NCBI RefSeq assembly: GCF_016892765.1
Contig: NZ_JAFEMD010000010.1
Span: 1 to 64,000 of the forward strand
Direction of reading: 5' to 3'
DNA length: 64,000 nt
Source: Microvirga arvi
GTDB lineage: Bacteria > Pseudomonadota > Alphaproteobacteria > Rhizobiales > Beijerinckiaceae
Shown: in pieces, positions 45,218 to 53,108 of the stretch
How positions within the stretch are numbered: the first letter of the stretch is position 1
Layout: every line of letters begins with the position of its first letter
Program-made: the position numbers and the translations under genes
The notes under the pieces: generated by a model
What the model was told of the DNA's origin: nothing
What the model saw: the letters and a program-made list of their open reading frames with translations, nothing else
Databases searched by the model: none

Positions 45218-45460
45218 TCAACGCTTCATGAGCTCTATGTCCGCGCATGGGATGATCATCACCGGGCGGAGATCCTCGCCCACGATCTCGATGACGATCT
45301 CGTTGCTGTAGTCCGGCGGCATGGCAGCCCAGCTCCGCAGGAGAGTCTGGACCACCTTCAACGCTTCGGACCTGGCCGCCGCAACGTCCGGCACATCGAT
45401 CCCGTTCGGATCCTCATTGATACCGAAATGGCTCCTGATATCGATGTAATAGCGGGGCAC
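45218..45460 (-). CDS. DUF6894 family small protein
   Basis: This 80-aa protein begins MPRYYIDIRSHFGINEDPNG. The MPRYYxDIR...xD.xG start is that of the DUF6894 family, which is widespread and multi-copy in Methylobacteriaceae and Bradyrhizobiaceae and has no known function. The protein is predicted to be cytoplasmic, with a strand-rich start, one helix (AAARSEALKVVQTLLRSWA) and a C-terminal hairpin. It sits alone. Confidence 0.75.
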   Translation of the reverse strand: MPRYYIDIRSHFGINEDPNGIDVPDVAAARSEALKVVQTLLRSWAAMPPDYSNEIVIEIVGEDLRPVMIIPCADIELMKR

Positions 45461-45691
45461 GATCGACCCTCAAACAACCCCGAACCGGAGGACATCCTCC
45501 GTCATCGTCTTCACTTATGTTAATCGACGAAAAGCATCGTTGAAATACACTCTGAATCTCCTCCCACTATTCCGGGCGAGATCTGTCATCATCCGGACTT
45601 TCGGACAGTCCAGCTTCTTTTTCGAGGCCCGAGAGGATCCGGAGGGCGACGCTTTATGTTATCGACCGTATCAATCCCGTCAGGAGCCTCG

Positions 45692-45946
45692 ATGTTCTTT
45701 CCTTTGATGAAGCTTGCCACAGACACCACGATGCTCGCCGCTGAGGCTCAGATGGTGATCTGGACCCGCCTGTCGCAGGCTGCCATGGGCCGCGGATCCA
45801 ACGCGGAGAATCTGCTCATGGTGACTGAGAAGATCACTGCTTTCACAGAAGCGGCCTCCATCATCGCTGCGGGCGGCTCCGCGCATAAGGTCATCAAGGG
45901 GTACCGCAGGAAGGTCCGCGCCAACGCGAAGCGCCTGAGTCGATAA
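45692..45946 (+). CDS. Conserved small protein, 84 aa
   Basis: This is a helical, basic C-terminal protein: FPLMKLATDTTMLAAEAQMV, then WTRLSQAAMG, AENLLMVTEKITAFTEAASI and a lysine/arginine-rich end (KGYRRKVRANAKRLS). The pattern resembles phasin-like or other short rhizobial helical proteins, but no family can be named. AGGAG lies 7 bp before the ATG at 45692; an upstream ATG at 45656 is less likely. Confidence 0.55.
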   Translation: MFFPLMKLATDTTMLAAEAQMVIWTRLSQAAMGRGSNAENLLMVTEKITAFTEAASIIAAGGSAHKVIKGYRRKVRANAKRLSR

Positions 45947-46434
45947 CCACGTTTGAATCGGCTGGTGGCTCTCAGGAAGTCACATCCCAGGGGTGCCATC
46001 TGCATCGAAACATCCGTCCCGATAGACGTATGACCCCTACAGCATTGATGAGCGCGTCGTTCGGGGTGGAACCGGGGGTCCACGCAATGCCCTGGTCTTC
46101 AGCATGGGTGCGACAGTTTGCAACATGCCGAGCGCTGATCCTCCTGAACAAGCTTTGCAGGAAAGCTTGGCCATTGACTGTATTCGAGAAACCGGTGCCT
46201 GCATCAGGATAAAATCCCTGTAAATGAATGGCTTTCGCACCCGTGTTCAAACCCGAATCGAATGAATAGCCAAGCTTATTGTGCTTGCGCATTGGCTGGA
46301 ATATGAGCTTGACCTTGGGAAGGTACGTATTTTCCACTATTCCAATTTACAGGCAAATCAGCGTATAGATTTCATCCATTGAAGCGGAAACAATTATATA
46401 AAAGTTCACCAAAGATATATTCCCGTAGACTGAT
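45947..46434. other. AT-richer intergenic stretch
   Basis: No convincing gene is seen. A minus-strand GTG frame (45972-46337) lacks a ribosome binding site and family resemblance. The end (46390-46430) is strongly AT-rich (ATTATATAAAAG, AAAGATATATTCCC) and may hold the promoter of the small RNA candidate that follows. Confidence 0.45.
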
Positions 46435-46505
46435 GTGTCGAAGGGGGCCGACACGGACCGAGCCGCGGACCAGTTGACTAGACTGGACGCGGCTTTTCTT
46501 TTGGG
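46435..46505 (+). ncRNA. Small RNA candidate 2, two hairpins with intrinsic terminator
   Basis: Hairpin 1 is GTGTCG-AAGGGGGC-CGACAC (46435-46454). The terminator pairs AGCCGCG (46461-46467) with CGCGGCT (46488-46494) and CCAGT with ACTGG inside it, followed by TTTTCTTTT. It overlaps the last codons of cobC, which is on the other strand. The terminator resembles that of candidate 1 (shared ACTGGACGCGGC and TTTTCTTTT). An AT-rich possible promoter lies just upstream. Expression is unproven. Confidence 0.45.
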
Positions 46506-47533
46506 GAGGACTGAAGTTCAGGAACCTTTTGGTCCTGAGAGAAGCCATCCAGTCCCTCCTCAAGACGCTGCCAATCCGTCTCCATACGAGGCAGTCCGAA
46601 CCGCAGAAGGTGTGGATTGTACTGGAACCGCCGCACCCAGATGCCGCGCCGCCCCAGGTATTGGAAGAGTTCGGGCGCCTGCCTGGTCTCCAGGAGGCGA
46701 TACAGGATCGTGCCGCGAAGGGGAGCCTCCGCAACGGGGCTTAGAAGCCGATCCAGTCGGCGGGCGTCGTCCGCACGGGCGGATTTCGCGGCCTGCAGCC
46801 ACTGCCAGTCCCGAAGAGCCCGCCGACCCGCCTCGATGGCAGGCCCCGAGACGGCCCATGGGCCAAGGGCCGATCTCAGCCTCGCTGCCATCTGGGCCGG
46901 CGCCAAGGCAAAGCCGATCCGCAGCCCCGCAAGGCCATAGGACTTGCCGAAGGAGCGCAGGACGACGGCGTTGCCAGGCAGCACGGGCACCAGGGACTCC
47001 CCTGCATCGAAATCGGCAAAAGCCTCATCCACCACGAGCAAGCCGCCTTGCGGGCGCAGCTCCTCCGCGTGGCGAAACAAGGCTTCGCGCTTGAGAAGCC
47101 GGCCGTCGGGATTGTTGGGATTGACGACGACCACGACATCCGCGCCATCGAGCCGGTCCGGAGCCTCGACCTCGGTCACGTCATGGCCCGCTCCACGCCA
47201 GGCATGGGCATGCTCGGCATAGGCCGGGCCGAGGATAGCCACCCGTGACCGCGGCCGGAGACGAGGCAGCAGGCTGATCAGAACCTGCGTTCCCGGCGCC
47301 GCGACCACGGCTGTGGCATCCGTGGCATCATAAGCTGCAGCCGCAGCCTCCTCCAGATCCCGGTGATCGGCAGGCGACGGTAGCCGCTCGAACAGGGAGG
47401 CTGGCAAGATCGGCACGGGATAGGCTATGGGGTTGATCCCCGTCGACAGGTCGATCCACGGCTCGGGCGCCTGCGGAAACAGCCGCCGGGCCTCGTCCAG
47501 ATCGCCCCCGTGCCAGATCCGCGCCTCACTCAT
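46478..47533 (-). CDS. cobC: Threonine-phosphate decarboxylase-like aminotransferase CobC
   Basis: This 351-aa fold-type I PLP enzyme supplies the aminopropanol arm of cobalamin (L-threonine O-3-phosphate decarboxylation). PLP-binding features are visible: VVNPNNPDG, VVDEAFADFD and the Schiff-base lysine in RSFGKSYGLAGLRIGF. The N-terminal HGGDLDEARRLFPQAPEPWI and DLSTGINP are typical. The ATG at 47533 is preferred over 47542. The start lies 11 bp from that of the divergent cobD gene, so each promoter must lie inside the other gene. The last residues (EKPRPV) are encoded in a terminator-like hairpin. Confidence 0.9.
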   Translation of the reverse strand: MSEARIWHGGDLDEARRLFPQAPEPWIDLSTGINPIAYPVPILPASLFERLPSPADHRDLEEAAAAAYDATDATAVVAAPGTQVLISLLPRLRPRSRVAILGPAYAEHAHAWRGAGHDVTEVEAPDRLDGADVVVVVNPNNPDGRLLKREALFRHAEELRPQGGLLVVDEAFADFDAGESLVPVLPGNAVVLRSFGKSYGLAGLRIGFALAPAQMAARLRSALGPWAVSGPAIEAGRRALRDWQWLQAAKSARADDARRLDRLLSPVAEAPLRGTILYRLLETRQAPELFQYLGRRGIWVRRFQYNPHLLRFGLPRMETDWQRLEEGLDGFSQDQKVPELQSSPKEKPRPV

Positions 47534-47544
47534 CCGATTCACCC

Positions 47545-48531
47545 ATGTCCCTCTCCGACAGCCTGCTTGTATTGAGCCTCGCCCTCGCAGTGGAGGCCGC
47601 CGCCGGTTATCCCCACCGCCTTTACACGTGGATCGGGCATCCCGTCACCTGGATCGGGCAGCTGATCAAAGGGCTCGACCGGGGCCTGAACCGGGATGAT
47701 CGGTCATTCGGTCGGCGCCGGGCCGCCGGCATCCTCGCCCTCTTGACCCTGCTCGCCGTCACGGGGGCGGTCGCATGGGCGGTCGAGATGCTTCTCCGGC
47801 CATTCGGCCTCATCGGCCTCATGATCCTGGCCATCCTCGCCAGCAGCCTCATCGCCCAGCGCAGCCTGCATGACCATGTGGTGGCCGTGTCGAAAGGGCT
47901 GCGCGAGGGCGGGATCGACGGCGGACGCAAGGCCGTCTCGATGATCGTCGGGCGCAATCCGCAGAGCCTCGACGAGGCTGGAATCTCCCGCGCCGCCATC
48001 GAGAGCCTTGCGGAGAATTTCTCCGACGGGATCGTCGCTCCTGCCTTCTGGCTTGGGCTCGGCGGCCTCACGGGCGCTGTTCTCTACAAAGCGGCGAACA
48101 CCGCCGACAGCATGATCGGACATCGCACTCCCCGGCACGAGGCGTTCGGCTGGGCGGCGGCCCGTTTCGACGATCTGGTGAACCTTCCCGCCTCGCGCCT
48201 CGCGGCGCTTCTCATTCTCGGAGCAGCGGCCCTGAACAGGGGCGCCTCGCCTCAAGGGGCGTGGCGTGCCGTCTGGCGGGATGCTTCGCACCATCGCTCA
48301 CCCAATGCCGGCTGGCCCGAGGCCGCCATGGCCGGAGCCCTGGGCCTTCGGCTCGCCGGGCCCCGAGTCTATGGCGACGTCCGGGTCGAGGATCGCTGGA
48401 TGGGCGACGGGCGTGCCGAGGCGAATGCCGGAGACATCGACCGGGCGCTTGCAATCTACAGGACCGCCTGCGCTTTGTTGCTGGGTCTGGCTGCGGGATC
48501 GGCGCTGCTGGCCTGGATCATCGCGCACTGA
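47545..48531 (+). CDS. cobD: Adenosylcobinamide-phosphate synthase (CobD/CbiB)
   Basis: This 328-aa integral membrane protein attaches (R)-1-amino-2-propanol (phosphate) to adenosylcobyric acid. Four to five hydrophobic segments are present, together with the family blocks [60 protein letters not shown] and [20 protein letters not shown]. It is divergent from cobC, which makes its co-substrate. Its 3' end overlaps the convergent cobQ by 14 bp. Confidence 0.93.
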   Translation: MSLSDSLLVLSLALAVEAAAGYPHRLYTWIGHPVTWIGQLIKGLDRGLNRDDRSFGRRRAAGILALLTLLAVTGAVAWAVEMLLRPFGLIGLMILAILASSLIAQRSLHDHVVAVSKGLREGGIDGGRKAVSMIVGRNPQSLDEAGISRAAIESLAENFSDGIVAPAFWLGLGGLTGAVLYKAANTADSMIGHRTPRHEAFGWAAARFDDLVNLPASRLAALLILGAAALNRGASPQGAWRAVWRDASHHRSPNAGWPEAAMAGALGLRLAGPRVYGDVRVEDRWMGDGRAEANAGDIDRALAIYRTACALLLGLAAGSALLAWIIAH

Positions 48532-49975
48532 TCGCAAGCAGTCGCTCGCAATCGAGATGCGCTTCAAGGTGATCGGCGAAGCGGTCGAGGATATCGTCGA
48601 CAAGAGCCTCGTAGGCGAGGTCGCTCGTCTCGGCTCCGAGCAGCCTGAGCCAGCGTGCCCGCTGGCTGTCATCCGCAAAGAGGCCATGCACATAGGTGCC
48701 GACCACGCGCCCATCCGGCGAGACGGCACCGTCCCTTTGCCCGTTCGCCAATCGCGCAAAGGCCTGTCGGGAAGCATCGGGGCCGGATGTCTCGCCGATA
48801 TGCATCTCGTAGCCGGAAAAAGGGATTCCGTCCGGGATCGTGGTGCCTGTCACGGCCTCTAGCCGCTTGCTGGCCGTGAGCGTGGTCGTGACATCGAGAA
48901 GGCCCAGACCTTCGATGGAGCGGCCTGCCTCGCCCTCGATGCCGAAGGGATCGTCGACGCGCCGTCCCAGCATCTGGTAGCCGCCGCACAGGCCGAGCAC
49001 CCATCCGCCCCGGCGCACATGCGCCTTCAGGTCGATGTCCCAGCCCTGCGCTTGGATGAACTTGAGATCGTCGATGGTGGTCTTGGAGCCAGGCAGCAGA
49101 ACGAGCGCAGCCTTTACCGGCAACGGCTGGCCCGGCTCGACCAGAACGACCTCCACCCCCGGCTCCTCGCGCAGAGGATCGAGATCGTCGAAGTTGGAGA
49201 TCCAGGGCGTCACCGGCACGGCGATGCAGACGGATCCTTTGCGTCCTTCGCGCCGCAGACCGAGACCGTCCTCTGCCGGAAGTCGCGCGGCATCGGAAAA
49301 ATGCGGGACGAGGCCCAGAGCCGGCCAGCCCGTGCGCTCGGCCACGAAGCGCATGCCGCTGTCGAACAGGGCCGGATCGCCCCGGAAGCGGTTGACGACG
49401 AAGCCGCGGATCATCCCGGCGTCGCCATCGTCGAGCACCGCCTTGGTGCCGACGAGACTGGCGATCACGCCACCACGGTCGATGTCGCCCACGAGCACCA
49501 CGGGCACGTTCGCCGCGCGGGCAAAGCCCATATTGGCGATGTCGCCGGCTCGGAGATTCACTTCCGAAGCGGAACCCGCGCCTTCGACAAGAACAAGATC
49601 GGCCTCCCGAGACAACCGACCGAAGCTGTCGAGAACGGCCTCCGTGAGACGCGGCTTCCAGGCTTGGTATTCCCGCGCCTTCGCCGTGCCGACCACTCGG
49701 CCCTGCACCACCACCTGCGAGCCGATCTCGCTCTGGGGCTTGAGCAGCACCGGGTTCATGTGGACGCTGGGCGCAACGCCCGCCGCGCGCGCCTGCAGCG
49801 CCTGCGCCCGGCCGATCTCGCCGCCATCGGCTGTCACGGCGGCGTTGTTCGACATGTTCTGCGGCTTGAACGGGCGAACCTTGAGGCCCTTTCGCGCAAA
49901 GACCCGGCACAGGCCGGCCACCAGGAGCGACTTGCCCACATTGGAGCCGGTGCCCTGCACCATGAGCGCGCGCAT
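48518..49975 (-). CDS. cobQ: Cobyric acid synthase (CobQ)
   Basis: This 485-aa glutamine amidotransferase amidates four side chains (b, d, e, g) of adenosylcobyrinic a,c-diamide. The N-terminal dethiobiotin-synthetase-like ATPase contains [20 protein letters not shown] and [18 protein letters not shown]. The C-terminal class I amidotransferase has the nucleophile Cys in [12 protein letters not shown] and a terminal His/Glu region. Its start overlaps the cobO stop (TGATG), so cobO-cobQ are coupled. Confidence 0.96.
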   Translation of the reverse strand: MRALMVQGTGSNVGKSLLVAGLCRVFARKGLKVRPFKPQNMSNNAAVTADGGEIGRAQALQARAAGVAPSVHMNPVLLKPQSEIGSQVVVQGRVVGTAKAREYQAWKPRLTEAVLDSFGRLSREADLVLVEGAGSASEVNLRAGDIANMGFARAANVPVVLVGDIDRGGVIASLVGTKAVLDDGDAGMIRGFVVNRFRGDPALFDSGMRFVAERTGWPALGLVPHFSDAARLPAEDGLGLRREGRKGSVCIAVPVTPWISNFDDLDPLREEPGVEVVLVEPGQPLPVKAALVLLPGSKTTIDDLKFIQAQGWDIDLKAHVRRGGWVLGLCGGYQMLGRRVDDPFGIEGEAGRSIEGLGLLDVTTTLTASKRLEAVTGTTIPDGIPFSGYEMHIGETSGPDASRQAFARLANGQRDGAVSPDGRVVGTYVHGLFADDSQRARWLRLLGAETSDLAYEALVDDILDRFADHLEAHLDCERLLAISAR

Positions 49976-50580
49976 CAGAATTCGACGCCTTCCTGCGCCT
50001 TCACTCCGGCCGCGAAATGGTGCTTCACCAGGGTCATCTCGGTCACAAGATCGGCCGCCTCGATCAGCTCCGGCTTCGCATTGCGGCCGGTGACGACCAC
50101 GTGGAGATCGGGCCGGCGCTGTCGCAGGGTCTCCACCACCTTGGCCAGGGGCAGATATTCATAGCGCAGCGCGATGTTGAGTTCGTCGAGGACCAGGAGG
50201 CGGATGTCCTCCCGGGCCATCAGCTCCTTCACCTTCTCCCAGGCGCGCTCGGCCGCCGCCACGTCGCGGGAGCGGTCCTGCGTCTCCCAGGTGAAGCCCT
50301 CTCCCATGGTGTGCCACTCCACCTGATCACTGAACCGGTCGAGGGCTAGGCGCTCGCCGGTTTCCCAGGCGCCCTTGATGAATTGCACCACCCCCACATG
50401 AAATCCGCGCCCGAGCGCCCGTAGCATCAGCCCGAAGGCCGCCGTGGACTTGCCCTTGCCCGGACCCGTATGGACGATGAGAAGCCCCTTCTCCAGGGTC
50501 TTGGAGGCGACCTCCCGGTCCTGCACTTCCTTGCGCTTGATCATCTTGGCGCGGTGGCGCGCCTCTTCGTCCTTGGACAT
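49975..50580 (-). CDS. cobO: Cob(I)yrinic acid a,c-diamide adenosyltransferase
   Basis: This 201-aa enzyme adds the 5'-deoxyadenosyl ligand to Co(I) corrinoids. It is a CobA/BtuR-type P-loop protein with [15 protein letters not shown] (37-51), [13 protein letters not shown] and [13 protein letters not shown]. It heads the minus-strand cobO-cobQ pair, whose promoter should lie in 50581-50700, close to but on the opposite strand from the cobalamin riboswitch. Whether that riboswitch also affects this pair is doubtful, as it is transcribed the other way. Confidence 0.95.
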   Translation of the reverse strand: MSKDEEARHRAKMIKRKEVQDREVASKTLEKGLLIVHTGPGKGKSTAAFGLMLRALGRGFHVGVVQFIKGAWETGERLALDRFSDQVEWHTMGEGFTWETQDRSRDVAAAERAWEKVKELMAREDIRLLVLDELNIALRYEYLPLAKVVETLRQRRPDLHVVVTGRNAKPELIEAADLVTEMTLVKHHFAAGVKAQEGVEF

Positions 50581-50688
50581 CCGGGCCTGCTTTCCTGTGG
50601 AAGGCCCGCACCATGAACACCCCGAGACCGGATTTCAAGGCGGAGCCTGCACCATGCCCAGGCTTGAAAGATGTCCTCAGGCTGGTTA

Positions 50689-50861
50689 AGCATGGTACCG
50701 ACGGTGCCCCGGCAACGGGGTGAAAAGGGAATGCGGTGAGACACCGCGGCTGCCCCCGCAACTGTAAGCGGCGAGCCTACGCTCCAAATGCCACTGGGTT
50801 TATCCCCGGGAAGGCGGCAGCGGAAAGCATCGACCCGCGAGCCAGGAGACCTGCCGTCAGC
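50689..50861 (+). promoter_or_regulatory. Cobalamin (adenosylcobalamin) riboswitch
   Basis: The conserved core is clear in order: GGTGCCCC/GGGG (50703-50720), GAAAAGGGAATGCGGTG, GGCTGCCCCCGCAACTGTAA (50749-50768), GCCACTGGG (50790-50798), GGGAAGGCGGCAGCG, and GAGCCAGGAGACCTGCC (50839-50855). It lies 131 bp upstream of hupE. Cobalamin binding should lower expression of the downstream cobalt-uptake and cob genes. A possible expression platform lies at 50914-50986. Confidence 0.95.
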
Positions 50862-50913
50862 CTTTGCTTCTATCGGGTCTGTCGGACGGGGTGTGCCGGC
50901 GGTGACCGTAGTC

Positions 50914-50986
50914 GAATGACCCTCCGTCATTCGGTTCCGTCCGTGGAAGCTCAACAGACTCGAAGATCCAGAGTCTCCCGACGGAG
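50914..50986 (+). promoter_or_regulatory. Putative riboswitch expression platform covering the hupE ribosome binding site
   Basis: GAATGAC (50914-50920) can pair with GTCATTC (50926-50932). Alternatively, CTCCGTC (50922-50928) can pair with GACGGAG (50980-50986), which contains the Shine-Dalgarno sequence 7 bp before the hupE ATG. The two pairings share bases and exclude each other, which is the hallmark of a translational switch. Confidence 0.55.
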
Positions 50987-50992
50987 AGAACG

Positions 50993-51628
50993 ATGACCGC
51001 ACCGATTCTGCCCAAGACCCGCCTCCTCGCCCTGACATTCGCCGGCCTCATCGCCGCGTCTCCGGCTCTCGCCCACCATCCCATGGGCGGCATGACGCCA
51101 GCCACCTTCACGCAGGGCCTGCTCTCGGGCTTCGGCCATCCGGTCATCGGCCTCGACCACCTCGCTGCCCTCGTCGGCGTCGGCCTGGTCTCCTCGCGCT
51201 TTGCCCGCGGACTCACGCTCCCGGCCTTCTGGGTCGTCGCCATGGCCGCCGGTGTCGGCCTGCACCTGATGAGCGCCGACCTGCCCTTTGCGGAGGCTCT
51301 CGTGGCGCTGAGCGTCGTGGTCATCGGCCTCGCGGCGACCATGCGCACCACCCTGCCCTATGCCCTGATCGCGGCGCTCTTCGCTGCCGGCGGCGCGGTG
51401 CACGGCTATGCCCTGGGTGAGTCGATCGTTGGTGCGGAATCCACGCCGCTCGTCGCTTATCTCGTCGGTCTCGTCGCGGTTCAGACGGCGCTTACGACGG
51501 GGATCGCCCTCGCCGCCCGTTCGCTCGCAAAAGGCTCGCTCGCCGCTCCCTCGCTCCAGCTGCGCCTCGCCGGTCTCGCGGTCGCCGTCACCGGCGTCGC
51601 GACCCTGGCCCTGCCCGCCTTCGCCTGA
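50993..51628 (+). CDS. HupE/UreJ family protein, probable cobalt importer
   Basis: This is a 211-aa membrane protein with a cleavable signal-like N-terminus (to about residue 27, ALAHH) and six hydrophobic segments. The metal-binding family motif HP-x-x-G-x-DH-x-x-A is present (GHPVIGLDHLAALVGVG), with a HHPMGG histidine cluster before it and VHGYALGES in the middle. HupE/UreJ members transport nickel or cobalt; those behind B12 riboswitches are predicted cobalt importers, which fits here. GGAGAG lies before the ATG, inside the putative switch. Confidence 0.88.
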   Translation: MTAPILPKTRLLALTFAGLIAASPALAHHPMGGMTPATFTQGLLSGFGHPVIGLDHLAALVGVGLVSSRFARGLTLPAFWVVAMAAGVGLHLMSADLPFAEALVALSVVVIGLAATMRTTLPYALIAALFAAGGAVHGYALGESIVGAESTPLVAYLVGLVAVQTALTTGIALAARSLAKGSLAAPSLQLRLAGLAVAVTGVATLALPAFA

Positions 51629-51647
51629 GCGGATCGGCTCACAAGCG

Positions 51648-52043
51648 ATGACCCCATCTCCTGAGGAGATCTGCCTGCATGTCTGCGTCACCTGCCGTCA
51701 GGCGGGTGGCCCGGACGACAAGGCGCTCCGGCCCGGTGCCATTCTTCACCGGGCGCTGACCGAGGCGCTTAGCGGTCCCGATGCCCCGAAGGTGCGGGTG
51801 GAGGCGGTCGAGTGTCTCTCGGTGTGCAAGCGTCCCTGCACCATCGCGGTCTCAGGCCCCGGGCGCTGGACCTACATCTATGGCGACCTGAGCGCCGAGA
51901 CATCGGTCGAGACGATCCTCGACGGGCTGCGCCGTTACGCGGCGACGTCCGACGGCCTCGTGCCTTGGCGCGAGCGGCCCGAAGCCTTCCGCAAGGGCGT
52001 GGTCGCCCGCATTCCTCCGTTCAAGACAGACAGCGCGGCCTGA
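51648..52043 (+). CDS. DUF1636 metal-binding (ferredoxin-like) protein
   Basis: This is a 131-aa soluble protein. Cysteines in CLHVCVTCRQAGG and ECLSVCKRPCTIAV resemble the four ligands of a thioredoxin-like [2Fe-2S] ferredoxin. The family is common in alphaproteobacterial cobalamin clusters but has no defined role; electron delivery or metal handling are possible. It starts 19 bp after hupE and ends 26 bp before cobW. Confidence 0.8.
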   Translation: MTPSPEEICLHVCVTCRQAGGPDDKALRPGAILHRALTEALSGPDAPKVRVEAVECLSVCKRPCTIAVSGPGRWTYIYGDLSAETSVETILDGLRRYAATSDGLVPWRERPEAFRKGVVARIPPFKTDSAA

Positions 52044-52069
52044 ACGAAGCCGCCGAAAGGCAAGCCTTC

Positions 52070-53107
52070 ATGAGCGATCTTTCAAAGATCCCCTGCACGA
52101 TCATCACCGGATTCCTCGGCGCCGGCAAAACCACGCTGGTGCGCCACCTGCTGGAGAATGCGAATGGGCGCCGCCTCGCGGTTCTCGTGAACGAGTTCGG
52201 CGATCTCGGCTTCGACGGCTCCTTCATCGAGGGCTGCGGCATCGAAGGCTGCACGAAAGAGGACATCGTCGAGCTCCCCAACGGCTGCATCTGCTGCACG
52301 GTGGCGGACGATTTCGTGCCGGCCCTGAACACGCTGCTCAACCGGCCCAATCCCCCTGAGCACATCCTGATCGAGACCTCGGGTCTTGCCCTGCCCAAGC
52401 CCCTGGTTCGCGCCTTCAACTGGCCCGATATCCGCTCCCGCGTGACAGTCGACGGCGTGATCGCCGTGGTCGATGGCCCGGCCGTCGCCTCCGGCGCCTT
52501 CGCGGATGATCCGGACGCGCTCGAAGCCCAGCGCGCGGCCGACGCTTCCGTCGATCACGAGAATCCGTTGGAGGAGGTCTTCGAGGACCAGCTCCTCTGC
52601 GCCGATCTCATCCTCCTCAACAAGACCGACCAGATGCAGGCCGGCGACAAGGGCAAGGTCCTTGCCGAGATCGGGGAGCACCTGCCCCGCGCCGTGAAGG
52701 TGATCGAGACCGCTCACGGCAAGGTTGATCCGACGGTGCTGCTGGGCCTTGGCGCCGCTGCGGAAGCCGACCTCGATGCACGTCCCTCGCACCACGAGAC
52801 GGCCGAGGATCACGAACACGACGATTTCGAGAGCATCGCATTCCCCGTCGATCCCGTCGCCACGCCGGAGGCGCTCGTCGCCCGCGTCGAGCGCGCGGCG
52901 GAAGCGGCCGGCGTGCTGCGCATCAAGGGCTTCGCGCCCGTGAACGGCAAGCCCATGCGTCTCGTGGTCCAGGGCGTCGGCCAGCGCGTCGCGCATCACT
53001 TCGACCGGCCGTGGAAGGTGGGCGAGGCACGGGACGGGCGCATGGTCGTCATCGGCCTGAAAGGCTTCGACGCGAAGGCCGTCGAAGCCGCTTTGCGCGC
53101 GGGATGA
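52070..53107 (+). CDS. cobW: CobW GTPase, metallochaperone
   Basis: This 345-aa G3E-family GTPase has P-loop GFLGAGKTT (14-22), the metal motif CICC (NGCICCTVADD), Walker B ETSGLALP and the NKTD base-recognition motif (LLNKTDQM). A histidine-rich insertion (RPSHHETAEDHEHDD) near residue 235 adds metal-binding capacity, and the C-terminal CobW_C domain follows. It is thought to deliver Co(II) to the CobN-containing chelatase. The cobN start lies 1 bp after its stop, in line with direct cooperation. Confidence 0.95.
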   Translation: MSDLSKIPCTIITGFLGAGKTTLVRHLLENANGRRLAVLVNEFGDLGFDGSFIEGCGIEGCTKEDIVELPNGCICCTVADDFVPALNTLLNRPNPPEHILIETSGLALPKPLVRAFNWPDIRSRVTVDGVIAVVDGPAVASGAFADDPDALEAQRAADASVDHENPLEEVFEDQLLCADLILLNKTDQMQAGDKGKVLAEIGEHLPRAVKVIETAHGKVDPTVLLGLGAAAEADLDARPSHHETAEDHEHDDFESIAFPVDPVATPEALVARVERAAEAAGVLRIKGFAPVNGKPMRLVVQGVGQRVAHHFDRPWKVGEARDGRMVVIGLKGFDAKAVEAALRAG

Positions 53108-53108
53108 C

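Noticed and set aside
45972..46337. Minus-strand GTG frame of 121 codons
   Set aside because: No ribosome binding site, no family and a lower-quality amino acid composition; kept only as a remote possibility.
50581..50700. Riboswitch control of cobO-cobQ
   Set aside because: The aptamer is on the plus strand, and cobO is transcribed away on the minus strand; no second aptamer is visible on that strand.
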